Shown here: positions 46,923 to 55,269 of the stretch, piece by piece
Layout of the letters: every line of letters begins with the position of its first letter
How positions within the stretch are numbered: position 1 is the first letter of the stretch
NCBI RefSeq assembly: GCF_900104745.1
Contig: NZ_LT629732.1
Coordinates: 5,753,981-5,817,980 of the forward strand
Source of the DNA: Actinopolymorpha singaporensis
GTDB lineage: Bacteria; Actinomycetota; Actinomycetes; Propionibacteriales; Actinopolymorphaceae
Direction: 5' to 3'
Length of the DNA: 64,000 nucleotides
Program-made: the position numbers and the translations under genes
Notes under the pieces: generated by a model
The model's database searches: none
What the model was told of the DNA's origin: nothing
The model's input: the letters and a program-made list of their open reading frames with translations, nothing else

Positions 46923-48146
46923 CTACGTGAGCTTGCGGGGACGAGGGCGGAACGCCCAGGCCAGGCGCGGCTCGACCGCCCACCTGGTCGCCGCCCGGAC
47001 CGGCGGCGTCGACAACAGCCCGGCCAGCGCGATGCCACCCACCGCGGCGGCCAGGACGCCGAGAGTGGTGTGCAGCGCGGGGTGGTCGTACCACCCGAGG
47101 TAGTCGGCCACCTTCACCGGCACGCCGTGCAGGAGGTAGACGTACAACGTGATCGCACCAAGGCCGGTGAACCACGTCTTCCTCGAGGGCACGAGCGCGA
47201 GGAACGCCGCGGACAGGATCGTCGCGCAGACCAGCATCCCCGTCCGCATGGCCGTACCGGTGAGGTTGTCCACCCCGAGATAGTCGTTGCTGCGGCGCCA
47301 GAAGACCCACTCCACGCTCATCCGGGTCTGCGCCCAGTAGGCGACAACCAGGCCTGCGGCCAGCACCGGAACGGCGAGGATCCGCACCCAGCGCCGCCGC
47401 AGGTAGGCGAAGTGCTCCGGCTTCAGCATCATCCCCAGCACGAAGAACGGCAGCAGGCTGAGGATCCGGCCGGTTTCCAGCACGCCCGGAAGCTCCTGCA
47501 GCCCGGCCGCCAAGGAGATCAGCACCGCCACCGCCAGCGGCCGGCGGATCCGCAGCCAGACCGGCGTCGACAGCCGCCAGGCGAACAACGCCAGCAGGAA
47601 CCACACCAGGAAGTACGGGTCGAGCAAGGTCGGGTTGACATCGTGGCCGCCGACGAACTTTCCGAGCAGCATGTACACGATCTGGAAGAGGACGTACGGC
47701 GCGAGCAACTGCGTGATGAGCTTGCGGGCCTTGTTCCTGGAGAACGGGAAGCGCCGGGAGAAGTAGCCGGACACGATGATGAACACCGGCATGTGGAACA
47801 TGTACAGGAAGAGGTAGAGCGCGCGGCCCGCCGGCACGTCACGCAACGCCTCCATCGCGTGACCGGCCACCACCAGCACGATGGCGATGTACTTCGCGTT
47901 GTCGAAGAACGGGTCGCGCGTCTTCTCCGCCCACCCGGCGGCCTCGGACCCGGTTCCGGTGGCGGCACCCTCGGTTGCGGCACCCTCCCTCGCACCACTG
48001 TGCTGGACGTCACCTTCCAGGGACGGTCCCACCGGGTCGGACGAGGGGGCTCCGGGATCAGCGGCAGATGTCACCACCGGCGGGACGATACCTACCGGCC
48101 CGGCGGCGGCCAAACCGCGTGACGCCTGCCGCGTGAGCGAAACCAC
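46923..48146 (-). CDS. Acyltransferase-3 family membrane protein
   Basis: A membrane O-acyltransferase-like protein of about 407 residues. The core begins DPFFDNAKYIAIVLVVAGHAMEAL (the catalytic His of acyltransferase 3 is in AGHAME), with FHMPVFIIVSGYFSRR and about ten hydrophobic helices. The start is uncertain: about 85 N-terminal residues are disordered, and GTG 48146 is chosen as the most upstream start that leaves the blaI operator intergenic; later GTG codons are possible. It probably modifies a surface glycan or lipid. It is divergent from blaI, so the shared operator may affect both. Confidence 0.82.
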   Translation of the reverse strand: MVSLTRQASRGLAAAGPVGIVPPVVTSAADPGAPSSDPVGPSLEGDVQHSGAREGAATEGAATGTGSEAAGWAEKTRDPFFDNAKYIAIVLVVAGHAMEALRDVPAGRALYLFLYMFHMPVFIIVSGYFSRRFPFSRNKARKLITQLLAPYVLFQIVYMLLGKFVGGHDVNPTLLDPYFLVWFLLALFAWRLSTPVWLRIRRPLAVAVLISLAAGLQELPGVLETGRILSLLPFFVLGMMLKPEHFAYLRRRWVRILAVPVLAAGLVVAYWAQTRMSVEWVFWRRSNDYLGVDNLTGTAMRTGMLVCATILSAAFLALVPSRKTWFTGLGAITLYVYLLHGVPVKVADYLGWYDHPALHTTLGVLAAAVGGIALAGLLSTPPVRAATRWAVEPRLAWAFRPRPRKLT

Positions 48147-48176
48147 AGCGCCCGGTACCGACCGAGAACGCCCGAG

Positions 48177-48193
48177 TACGACACAGCGTCGTA
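48177..48193. promoter_or_regulatory. BlaI-type operator upstream of blaI
   Basis: TACGACACAGCGTCGTA: perfect arms TACGAC/GTCGTA with a 5-bp spacer, 11 bp upstream of the blaI ATG and about 30 bp from the favoured start of the divergent acyltransferase gene. It fits autorepression of blaI and the M56 peptidase gene. Confidence 0.75.
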
Positions 48194-48204
48194 GAATCGC
48201 GGAC

Positions 48205-48606
48205 ATGGCGCGGTTGGGAAACCTCGAACGCGAGGTCATGGAACACGTCTGGTCCGCCAAGGATCCGGTCACGGTCCGCGAGGTCCACGAGGCGCTCGCG
48301 GTCGAACGTGACCTGGCCTACACCACGGTGATGACGGTCCTGGACCGGCTGGCGAAGAAGGGTGTCGTACGCCGCGTGCGCGACGGCCGCGCCTACCGCT
48401 ACGAGGCGGCCGCGGGCCAGGACCAACTGGTCGCCGACCTGATGCGTGAGGCGCTCGACGGAGCCGGCAGCGGCGCCAACCGGGCCGCCGCCCTCGTCCG
48501 GTTCGTCGACCAGGCGTCCCCGGAGGAGGCAGCCGCCCTGCGTGAGGCCCTCGCCGAGGTGGACGCACTCGCCCCCCGGCCCCGCCGACGGACCCCCCGG
48601 AGCTGA
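48205..48606 (+). CDS. blaI: BlaI/MecI/CopY-family transcriptional repressor
   Basis: A 133-residue penicillinase-repressor-type winged helix protein. The N-terminal DNA-binding domain is LGNLEREVMEHVWSAKD, VREVHEALAVERDLAYTTVMTVLDRLAKKGVVRR; the C-terminal dimerisation helices follow, with a basic tail. ATG 48205 fits the conserved start. It is followed after 1 bp by an M56 metalloprotease gene, the partner expected to relieve repression. Matching operators in front of itself and of cydA suggest a respiratory rather than a beta-lactamase regulon; no beta-lactamase gene is present in the window. Confidence 0.93.
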   Translation: MARLGNLEREVMEHVWSAKDPVTVREVHEALAVERDLAYTTVMTVLDRLAKKGVVRRVRDGRAYRYEAAAGQDQLVADLMREALDGAGSGANRAAALVRFVDQASPEEAAALREALAEVDALAPRPRRRTPRS

Positions 48607-48607
48607 C

Positions 48608-49540
48608 ATGACGCCGGTCGTCCTGGGTGCGCTGGCGCTCCTCCTCACCTGGCCGGTGCCCGAACTCCTCGGCCGCGCCCGCTGGCCCTCGCTGGTGCCC
48701 CGCGCCGCACTGGTCCTGTGGCAGGCGCTGGCGCTGGCCGCCGTCCTCGCCGCCCTCGGTGCCGGCCTGAGCCTGGGCACCGACGTCGTACTGCGGCCCG
48801 GCCAGGGAGCGGAGCGGACCGCCCTGCAGGTGGCGGTGACCCTGCTCACCGTCGTGGTCGCGGTCCGGTTGGCGTGGGCGAGCCTGCTGGTCGCGGTCCG
48901 CACCCGGGCCCGGCGCCGCCACCACCGGATGGTCGTCGACCTGGTGGGCACTCCCGGCGAGCGGCTGCAGTCCACCCGTCCGGACACCGCCCGGCTGCAG
49001 GGTGAGGAGCTCGGCATCCGGGTGCTCGCCGAGAAGACGCCGTTCGCGTACTGCCTGCCGGGGGTGCGGTGCTCCCGCGTCGTGGTGTCCTCCGGCGCCC
49101 TGGACCAGCTTGCCCCCGAAGAACTCGACGCGGTCCTCGCGCACGAGCGCGCCCACCTGCGGGCTCGCCACGATTTGGTGCTGGAGGCGTTCACCGCGCT
49201 GCGACAGGCGTTTCCGCGCTGGGTGCGCAGCCGCACGGCGTTCGAGCGCGCACACCTGCTGGTGGAGATGCTCGCCGACGACGCGGCCCGGCGACGGGTC
49301 GGCGCTCCCCCGGTGGCCCGCGCCCTGGTGACGCTGGCGTCCACCCCGGCCGCACCGGCCGGCGGGCTGGCCGCCGGTGGCACGGGAACCCTCGCCCGCG
49401 TACGCCGGCTGGCCCGGCCCGGCGAACCCCACCGGGTGCTCGCGGCCACCACCTACCTCGCGGCGGCCGCGTTGGTGGTGGTGCCCACGCTCACCCTGGC
49501 CGTGCCGTGGCTCGCCCGGCTGGTCGAGCACCTGGCCTGA
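48608..49540 (+). CDS. M56-family membrane metalloprotease (BlaR1-like, no sensor domain)
   Basis: A 310-residue protein with hydrophobic segments at about 1-20, 33-56, 72-96 and 285-305 and a cytoplasmic zinc-protease motif HERAH (179-183). FAYCLPGVRCSRVVVSSGAL is the conserved strand before the HExxH. It ends shortly after the last membrane helix and lacks the extracellular penicillin-binding sensor domain of staphylococcal BlaR1, as do mycobacterial homologues. It presumably cleaves or inactivates BlaI on a membrane-derived signal. It is cotranscribed with blaI. Confidence 0.92.
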   Translation: MTPVVLGALALLLTWPVPELLGRARWPSLVPRAALVLWQALALAAVLAALGAGLSLGTDVVLRPGQGAERTALQVAVTLLTVVVAVRLAWASLLVAVRTRARRRHHRMVVDLVGTPGERLQSTRPDTARLQGEELGIRVLAEKTPFAYCLPGVRCSRVVVSSGALDQLAPEELDAVLAHERAHLRARHDLVLEAFTALRQAFPRWVRSRTAFERAHLLVEMLADDAARRRVGAPPVARALVTLASTPAAPAGGLAAGGTGTLARVRRLARPGEPHRVLAATTYLAAAALVVVPTLTLAVPWLARLVEHLA

Positions 49541-49553
49541 GGCACGCGGTTCG

Positions 49554-49742
49554 TCAGGCGGCGTCCTCGTACTGCCCGTTCAGTCCGGGCCGGTCCGGAT
49601 GGAGCAGATGTCCGTCCTGGTAGTGGTTGGCGTCCTCTTCGGGCGTGGGTGTGCTCGTGGTGCGGGAGAAGACCGCGACGAGCGCCATGACCACCAGCGC
49701 GAGCGTCGTGATCGCCAGCAGCGAGCCGATGAGAGCAATCAC
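49554..49742 (-). CDS. Small single-pass membrane protein
   Basis: A 62-residue protein, GTG start at 49742, with one N-terminal transmembrane helix (IGSLLAITTLALVVMALVAVF) and a polar C-terminus ending NGQYEDAA. A GGAGGGG sequence lies about 9-15 nt upstream. An ATG two bases upstream is immediately followed by TGA in its own frame. The family is not recognised. It converges on the M56 gene with a 13-bp gap. The frame is open further upstream, but that region looks non-coding. Confidence 0.55.
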   Translation of the reverse strand: MIALIGSLLAITTLALVVMALVAVFSRTTSTPTPEEDANHYQDGHLLHPDRPGLNGQYEDAA

Positions 49743-49958
49743 ATTGTGAGAGTCCCCTCCGCCGGTCCGACGAAAACGCTTCCGCCCGACGGAATTCTGC
49801 TTCGGGCCCGACGGAAATCCCTCGGATGATCGCGAGGCCCCTTGTCTGCTTGGCGAATCGGCCGCTCTGTCCGGCATGTACCACTCGGGGAGCGCGGAAT
49901 CCCTGTCAGGAAAGAGAAAACCGGCGTCGTGCATCCTGATCCGGAGGAAAGGCAACGA

Positions 49959-51107
49959 CTAGGAAGACCGGCCCAGTGCACGCACGAGTGCGTCTGCGCA
50001 GGCGCGGGTTGACAGCGGCCCACCGAAGAACCACGTTCTCGCGCCGAGCCGGTGAACCCGTCGTTCGGCCACGAACGCGAGCCCCCGCCAGTCCTGCCGG
50101 CCGGTCATGGCGCCGGTGAAGATGTCGCTTCGTGGGTCGGCCAGGTAGAGGAAGTCCGCCGTGGACACCTGCCCGAGATCTGCCGGCCCGACCGTGGAGA
50201 GGCCGTACCGGTCCGGCTCCCCGCGCCAGTCGTTCTGCAGGCCGAGCCGGCCCAGCAGGTCCCCGGCCAGCGAGGTCCGGCCGAACATCCGGATCGTCGG
50301 CACGCCCTCCACGGAGTAGCCCTGGGCGAGCGCCACCGGCAGGTTCGCCGCCCCCGCGGCGGCCAGCTTCGACCGGTCCCGCGCGATCGCGTCGTCCAGC
50401 CCGCGCAGCACCCAGGCGGCCTGGTCGGTGCGGCCGACCGCCCGGGCCACAGCGGCGAACGTCGTCCGCATCTCGGTCCAGGCGGACATGTCGGGCCGGT
50501 ACGGGTCGAACACCAGCACCGGCGCGATCTTGCGCATCTGCGCCACCACAGCGTTGGTCTCGTCCGCACCGACCAGGATGAGGTCGGGCCGCAGGGCGCG
50601 CACGGCCGTCGGGTCGGGCTGCTGGCGCGGCCCGACCTCGGCCGTGGTGTGGTCCAGCCGGGGACCGCCGCCGACCCACGCCGCGTAGCCGGCCTTGTCC
50701 GCCACGCCGACCGGCCGGACACCGACCGCGAGCAGATCCTCGGCGTACGTCCAGTCCAGTGCCACCACCCGGCGGGCCGGCGCCGGCAGCCGCACCACGC
50801 CGTTCACGTCGGTGACGGTCACCGGTTTCGGCAGGGCGGCCCGGGCACGCGCGGCTGCGGAACCCGGACTCGCGGAGGCCCCGGCGGTCACAGAGGTACG
50901 CGGGGACGCCGAGGCGCTCGGGGACGCGGAGGACGCCGGGGACGTCGAGACGTTCGGAGACGTCGAGGCGCTCTGTGACGTCGGGGACGCGGGGGACGTC
51001 GAGAGGCTCGGCGCCGGCGAATCCTCGCCGGAGCAGGCGACCAGCCCGGTGGCGAGCAGTACGCCGACCAGGGCGGCGCAGACACGTCGTACGGAAGCGG
51101 GACTCAC
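49959..51107 (-). CDS. Iron/siderophore-type ABC substrate-binding lipoprotein
   Basis: A 382-residue periplasmic-binding-protein-like II family member (FepB/BtuF type). A signal peptide ends at the lipobox LVAC with Cys25, followed by about 60 residues of Ser/Thr/Ala/Pro linker. Two lobes follow, with VVALDWTYAEDLLAVGVRPVGV and LRPDLILVGADETNAV, and a DLGQVSTADFLYL segment. GTG start at 51107. No permease or ATPase gene is adjacent, so it must work with a transporter encoded elsewhere. No obvious DtxR/IdeR box was seen in the 117-bp gap before smc. Confidence 0.9.
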   Translation of the reverse strand: MSPASVRRVCAALVGVLLATGLVACSGEDSPAPSLSTSPASPTSQSASTSPNVSTSPASSASPSASASPRTSVTAGASASPGSAAARARAALPKPVTVTDVNGVVRLPAPARRVVALDWTYAEDLLAVGVRPVGVADKAGYAAWVGGGPRLDHTTAEVGPRQQPDPTAVRALRPDLILVGADETNAVVAQMRKIAPVLVFDPYRPDMSAWTEMRTTFAAVARAVGRTDQAAWVLRGLDDAIARDRSKLAAAGAANLPVALAQGYSVEGVPTIRMFGRTSLAGDLLGRLGLQNDWRGEPDRYGLSTVGPADLGQVSTADFLYLADPRSDIFTGAMTGRQDWRGLAFVAERRVHRLGARTWFFGGPLSTRACADALVRALGRSS

Positions 51108-51224
51108 CGGGCTCGCCTCTTTCGGTGGTGGGACTCACCGAATCGCTTACCCGCCGACGAAGATCACCGACCGGCCCGTGCCGGAACAGGGCCGTACCGG
51201 AACAGGGGCAGTACCGCGACCCGC

Positions 51225-54200
51225 CTAGGCGGACTCCGCCTCGCGCATCCGCTGACTGATCACCGCCGACACGCCGTCGCCGCGCATCGACACGCCGTAC
51301 AGCGCGTCCGCGACCTCCATCGTGCGCTTCTGGTGGGTGACGACCAGCAGCTGGCTGTTCTCCCGCAGCTCCTCGTAGATCTCCAGCAGCCGACCGAGGT
51401 TGGTGTCGTCCAGCGCCGCCTCCACCTCGTCGAGGAGGTAGAACGGGCTGGGCCGTGCCTTGAACAACGCGACCAGAAACGCCACCGCGACCAGCGAGCG
51501 TTCGCCCCCGGACAGCAGCGAGAGGCGCTTGACCTTCTTGCCCGGCGGGCGGGCCTCCACCTCGATGCCGGTGGTGAGCATGTCGTCGGGATTGGTCAGT
51601 ACGAGCCGGCCGTCACCACCCGGGAAGAGCCGGTCGAACACCTGCGCGAACTGCTTCTCCACGTCGCGGTAGGCGGCGGTGAACACCTGCTCGACCCGCT
51701 CGTCGACCTCCCGGACGATCTCCATCAGGTCCTTGCGGGTGGCGCGGAGGTCCTCCAGCTGGCGGGACAGGAACGTGTGGCGTTCCTCCATCGCCGCGAA
51801 CTCCTCCAGCGCGAGCGGGTTGACCTTCCCCAGCAGGTTCAGCTGACGCTCGGCGGCCCTGAGCCGCTTGGTCTGCTCGGCCCGGTCGTAGGGACGCGGC
51901 TCGCCCTCCGCCTCCTCACCCGGAGCGGTCTGGGACGGCGGCACGGGCACCTCCGGGCCGTACTCGCGGGAAAGTGTCTCCGGGTCGACTCCCAGCTCCT
52001 CGACGGCGCGGGTCTCCAGCTGCTCGATCCGCATCCGCTGCTCGGCCCGGGCCATCTCGTCGCGGTGCACCGAGTCGGTCAGCTCGTCCAGCTCGCCGGC
52101 CAGGGCGCGGACCTTCTGCCGGACGGCGTTGATCTGCGCCTCTCGGGCGGTGCGGGCCTGTTCGGCCTCCTGCCGCTCCCGCCCGGCCGCGGCCAGCGAG
52201 CCGTCCAGGCGGGCGAGGACCTGGCGTACGGCGGAGAGGACGGCGGTGGCGACCTCCGCCTCGCGGGCGCGGCGTTCCCGGCGTACCCGGGCGCGTTCGC
52301 GGGCCGCGCGCTCCTCGCGGGCCGCGCGCTCCAGGGAGTCGGCGCGGCCGGACATCGCCCGGCCGCGTTCCTCGGCGGTACGTAGCCCGAGCCGGGCCTC
52401 CATCTCCCGCTGGCGAGCGTCGCGGCACACCTCGGCGAGCCGGTCGCGCTCGTCGGTCGACGGCTCCTCGTCCGGGCTGTCCTGGGCGGTGGACAGCCGC
52501 TCCTGCAGCTCACCCAGCCCGCTCTGGTCGCGGACGACGGCCTGCCGGGCCTCCTCGATGGCGGTGCCGAGCCGCTCTGCCTCCGCCTGCGCCGACCGGG
52601 CCGCCGAGCCCAGCTGACCCAGGCGTTCGGCGACGGCCGCGAGCTCGGCATCGGACTCGTGCAGCCGGTTGAGCGCCTGCTCGGCAGCGGCAGCGGCGGC
52701 CTTGCGGCGTTCCTCCGCCTCGGCGCGTTCGGCGCGCAGGCGTTCGGCTCGTGCACTCGCCTCACGCAGCCGCTCGGCGGCGTCGTCGACGGCAGCCTGG
52801 ACCTCCAGCAGGCTCGGCTGGGCGGCCGAACCGCCGTACGCGGTGTGTGCGCCCAGCAGGTCGCCCTCCCGGGTCACCGCCATCACGTCCGGCTGGTCGG
52901 CGACCAGCGCCCGGGCCGCGGCGAGGTCGTCGACCACGGCGACCCTGGCCAGCAACCGGACCAGCGCGGGCAGCACCTGCGCCGGGGCGCCGGCCACGTC
53001 GACGGCGTAGCGGGCGCCCGGAGGCAGTGCCGGCCAGTCCGAGGGAGCGCCCTCGACGCCCGGGCCGGCACCGCCGACCAGTAGCCCGGCCCGGCCGAGG
53101 TCCTCGGTACGCAGGTGGTGCAGCGCGGCCACGGCCGAGTCGACCGACTCCACCGCCACCGCGTCGGCAGCCCGGCCCAGCGCACCGGCGACGGCCGCCT
53201 CGTAGCCCGGCTCCACCGACAGCAACGCGGCGACCGAGCCGAGCAGGCCGGACACGCGTTCGGTGGCGGCGAGCAGCTCGGCGGCGCCGTCCTTACGGGC
53301 CAGGCCCAGCTCCAGCGCCTCCTTGCGGGCGGCCAGGGCGGCCCGCTCGCGTTCGGCCTCCTGCTGGTGCTGACGCAGGGTGAGCAGTTGTTCCTCGAGC
53401 GCCTCCAGGGCGGCCTGGGCGGACTCGTACGCCGCGTCCAGCCCGCGTTCGCCGGCGTCCAGGCTCGCCACCTGGCTCTCCACCGCGACGAACTCCTCCT
53501 GCGCCTGCTCCGCACGCTCCCTCGCCTCGGCGCGGGCGGCGGTGAGCCGCTCCACCTCGGCCTCGCGGGCCTCCAGCCGGCTGCGCACGGAGTTGACCTG
53601 CCCGGTGAGCCGGGCCAGGCCCTCGCGCCGGTCGGCGGCGGCGCGCGACAGCGCGGCGATCCGGCGTTCCTCCTCGGCCAGCGCTCGCTCGGACGCCTGC
53701 CGGTGTCCGACCGCCTGGTCCAGCGCCTCGCGGTGGGACTCGGTCTCGGCGGCGATCGCCTCCTCCTCGGCCCGTACCCGGCGCGCCTCCTCCTCCAGCT
53801 GGTCGGGGTCGCGGCCCGGGCGTTCCTCCTCCCGGGCCTCGGCCAGATGGCGGGTGCGCTCGACGGCCAGCCCGGCGGTGCCGCCCAGCCGCTCCTTGAG
53901 GCTCGACAGGCGGTACCACGTCTCCTGCGCCCGGGCCACCCGCGGCGCGTCGGCCCGCAGGCTCTCCTCTAGCTCGGCCTCCTGCGCCTGGACGACGCTC
54001 AGCTCGCGCTCGACGGCCGCCCGGCGCTCCCGTACGGCGGACTCGTCGGCCACCTCCTGGGCCAGCGTCGTGGTGAGCTGGACGAGATCGTCGGCGAGCA
54101 GCCGCAGCCGGGCATCGCGGGCGTCGGCCTGGATCACCGCGGCCTTTCGGGCGGCCTCGGCCTGCTTGCCCAACGGCCGGAGCGCCCGCCGGATCTCCGC

Positions 54201-54785
54201 CAGGAGGTCCTGCAGCCGGGTGAGGTTTCCCTCGGTGGCGTCCAGCTTGCGCAGCGCCTTCTCCTTGCGCTTGCGGTGCTTGAGGACGCCGGCGGCCTCC
54301 TCGACGAAGCCGCGCCGGTCCTCCGGGGTCGCGTGCAGGATGGAGTCGAGCCGGCCCTGTCCGACGATGACGTGCATCTCCCGGCCGATACCCGAGTCGG
54401 AGAGGAGCTCCTGGACGTCGAGAAGCCGGGACGTGCGGCCGTTGATGCTGTACTCCGAGCCGCCGTTGCGGAACATCATCCGGCTGATGGTGACCTCGGC
54501 GTAGTCGATCGGCAGAGCGCCGTCGCTGTTGTCGATGGTGAGGATCACCTCGGCCCGGCCCAGCGGGGCCCGTCCGGACGTGCCGGCGAAGATGACGTCC
54601 TCCATCTTGCCGCCGCGCAGGCTCTTGACCCCCTGCTCACCCATCACCCAGGCGATCGCGTCGACGACGTTGCTCTTGCCCGAGCCGTTCGGGCCGACCA
54701 CACAGGTGATGCCCGGCTCGAAGTGCAGGGTCGTCGAGGACGCGAACGACTTGAACCCACGGAGCGTCAGGCTCTTGAGGTACAA
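51225..54785 (-). CDS. smc: Chromosome segregation/condensation protein SMC
   Basis: A 1186-residue SMC ATPase. The N-terminal head has GPNGSGKSNVVDAI (Walker A); long coiled coils flank a hinge around residues 510-650; the C-terminal head has LLSGGERSLVAVAF (signature) and FYLLDEVEAALDD (Walker B). It forms the ScpAB-SMC condensin that organises the origin region. The start MYLKSLTLRGFKSFA is canonical. In related genomes ftsY follows directly; here 22 kb of other genes intervene. Confidence 0.97.
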   Translation of the reverse strand: MYLKSLTLRGFKSFASSTTLHFEPGITCVVGPNGSGKSNVVDAIAWVMGEQGVKSLRGGKMEDVIFAGTSGRAPLGRAEVILTIDNSDGALPIDYAEVTISRMMFRNGGSEYSINGRTSRLLDVQELLSDSGIGREMHVIVGQGRLDSILHATPEDRRGFVEEAAGVLKHRKRKEKALRKLDATEGNLTRLQDLLAEIRRALRPLGKQAEAARKAAVIQADARDARLRLLADDLVQLTTTLAQEVADESAVRERRAAVERELSVVQAQEAELEESLRADAPRVARAQETWYRLSSLKERLGGTAGLAVERTRHLAEAREEERPGRDPDQLEEEARRVRAEEEAIAAETESHREALDQAVGHRQASERALAEEERRIAALSRAAADRREGLARLTGQVNSVRSRLEAREAEVERLTAARAEARERAEQAQEEFVAVESQVASLDAGERGLDAAYESAQAALEALEEQLLTLRQHQQEAERERAALAARKEALELGLARKDGAAELLAATERVSGLLGSVAALLSVEPGYEAAVAGALGRAADAVAVESVDSAVAALHHLRTEDLGRAGLLVGGAGPGVEGAPSDWPALPPGARYAVDVAGAPAQVLPALVRLLARVAVVDDLAAARALVADQPDVMAVTREGDLLGAHTAYGGSAAQPSLLEVQAAVDDAAERLREASARAERLRAERAEAEERRKAAAAAAEQALNRLHESDAELAAVAERLGQLGSAARSAQAEAERLGTAIEEARQAVVRDQSGLGELQERLSTAQDSPDEEPSTDERDRLAEVCRDARQREMEARLGLRTAEERGRAMSGRADSLERAAREERAARERARVRRERRAREAEVATAVLSAVRQVLARLDGSLAAAGRERQEAEQARTAREAQINAVRQKVRALAGELDELTDSVHRDEMARAEQRMRIEQLETRAVEELGVDPETLSREYGPEVPVPPSQTAPGEEAEGEPRPYDRAEQTKRLRAAERQLNLLGKVNPLALEEFAAMEERHTFLSRQLEDLRATRKDLMEIVREVDERVEQVFTAAYRDVEKQFAQVFDRLFPGGDGRLVLTNPDDMLTTGIEVEARPPGKKVKRLSLLSGGERSLVAVAFLVALFKARPSPFYLLDEVEAALDDTNLGRLLEIYEELRENSQLLVVTHQKRTMEVADALYGVSMRGDGVSAVISQRMREAESA

Positions 54786-54993
54786 CGCGCGCTCTCCTCG
54801 ATGCTTCCGGGGCCGGGGGGACTCGGTGGTCCGGGGCGCCGGCCTGGGCGGGGTCTGGGCACTGGTCCGGGTGCGGGGCCCACGACCCTGGGCGGGCCGG
54901 TGGGGACCTGTGCCCGACGATACCGGGGGTGAGCGCCGGAGCCGTTCGCGACGCGGCCGGGTATTGCGCGCCCGAACGTTCCAGGCACAACAA

Positions 54994-55023
54994 AACGGGA
55001 CGCCTCAGATGAGGCGTCCCGTT
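54994..55023 (-). terminator. Strong intrinsic terminator of the coiled-coil gene
   Basis: Perfect 14-bp arms (54994-55007 and 55010-55023) with a 2-nt loop form a GC-rich hairpin. On the minus strand it is followed by TTTTGTTG, a classical U-tract. It lies 48 bp after the stop of the 65-residue coiled-coil gene and 208 bp upstream of smc, so it separates the two transcripts. Confidence 0.9.
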
Positions 55024-55071
55024 CCATCTCGGTCTTTCGAGGCTGGTCCACTCAGTGAGACCGGACCTCCC

Positions 55072-55269
55072 TCAGGTCAACGCGGGCTCGTGCCGGGCGT
55101 CGATGGTGAGCAGTTGGTCTTCGTGCACCACTGCGGAGAGGGAGTCGTTTTCTGCCTGAAGACGCATGACATGCGCCTCCAGCTCCGATACTCGCTTTTG
55201 CAGACGTCGCACCTCGGAGACCAGACGGGGGTCAGGGCCACCAACGTGGCCGAGGAGCGCTTTCGCCAT
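55072..55269 (-). CDS. Small coiled-coil protein of unknown function
   Basis: A 65-residue protein, ATG 55269 preceded by GGAGG. Residues about 16-50 form a heptad-like coiled coil (VSEVRRLQKRVSELEAHVMRLQ, then NDSLSAVV). The family is not recognised. It lies between mutM and smc, with its own terminator downstream and a 320-bp leader region upstream, so it is a single-gene transcript. Base composition is slightly less GC-rich than that of its neighbours. Confidence 0.75.
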   Translation of the reverse strand: MAKALLGHVGGPDPRLVSEVRRLQKRVSELEAHVMRLQAENDSLSAVVHEDQLLTIDARHEPALT

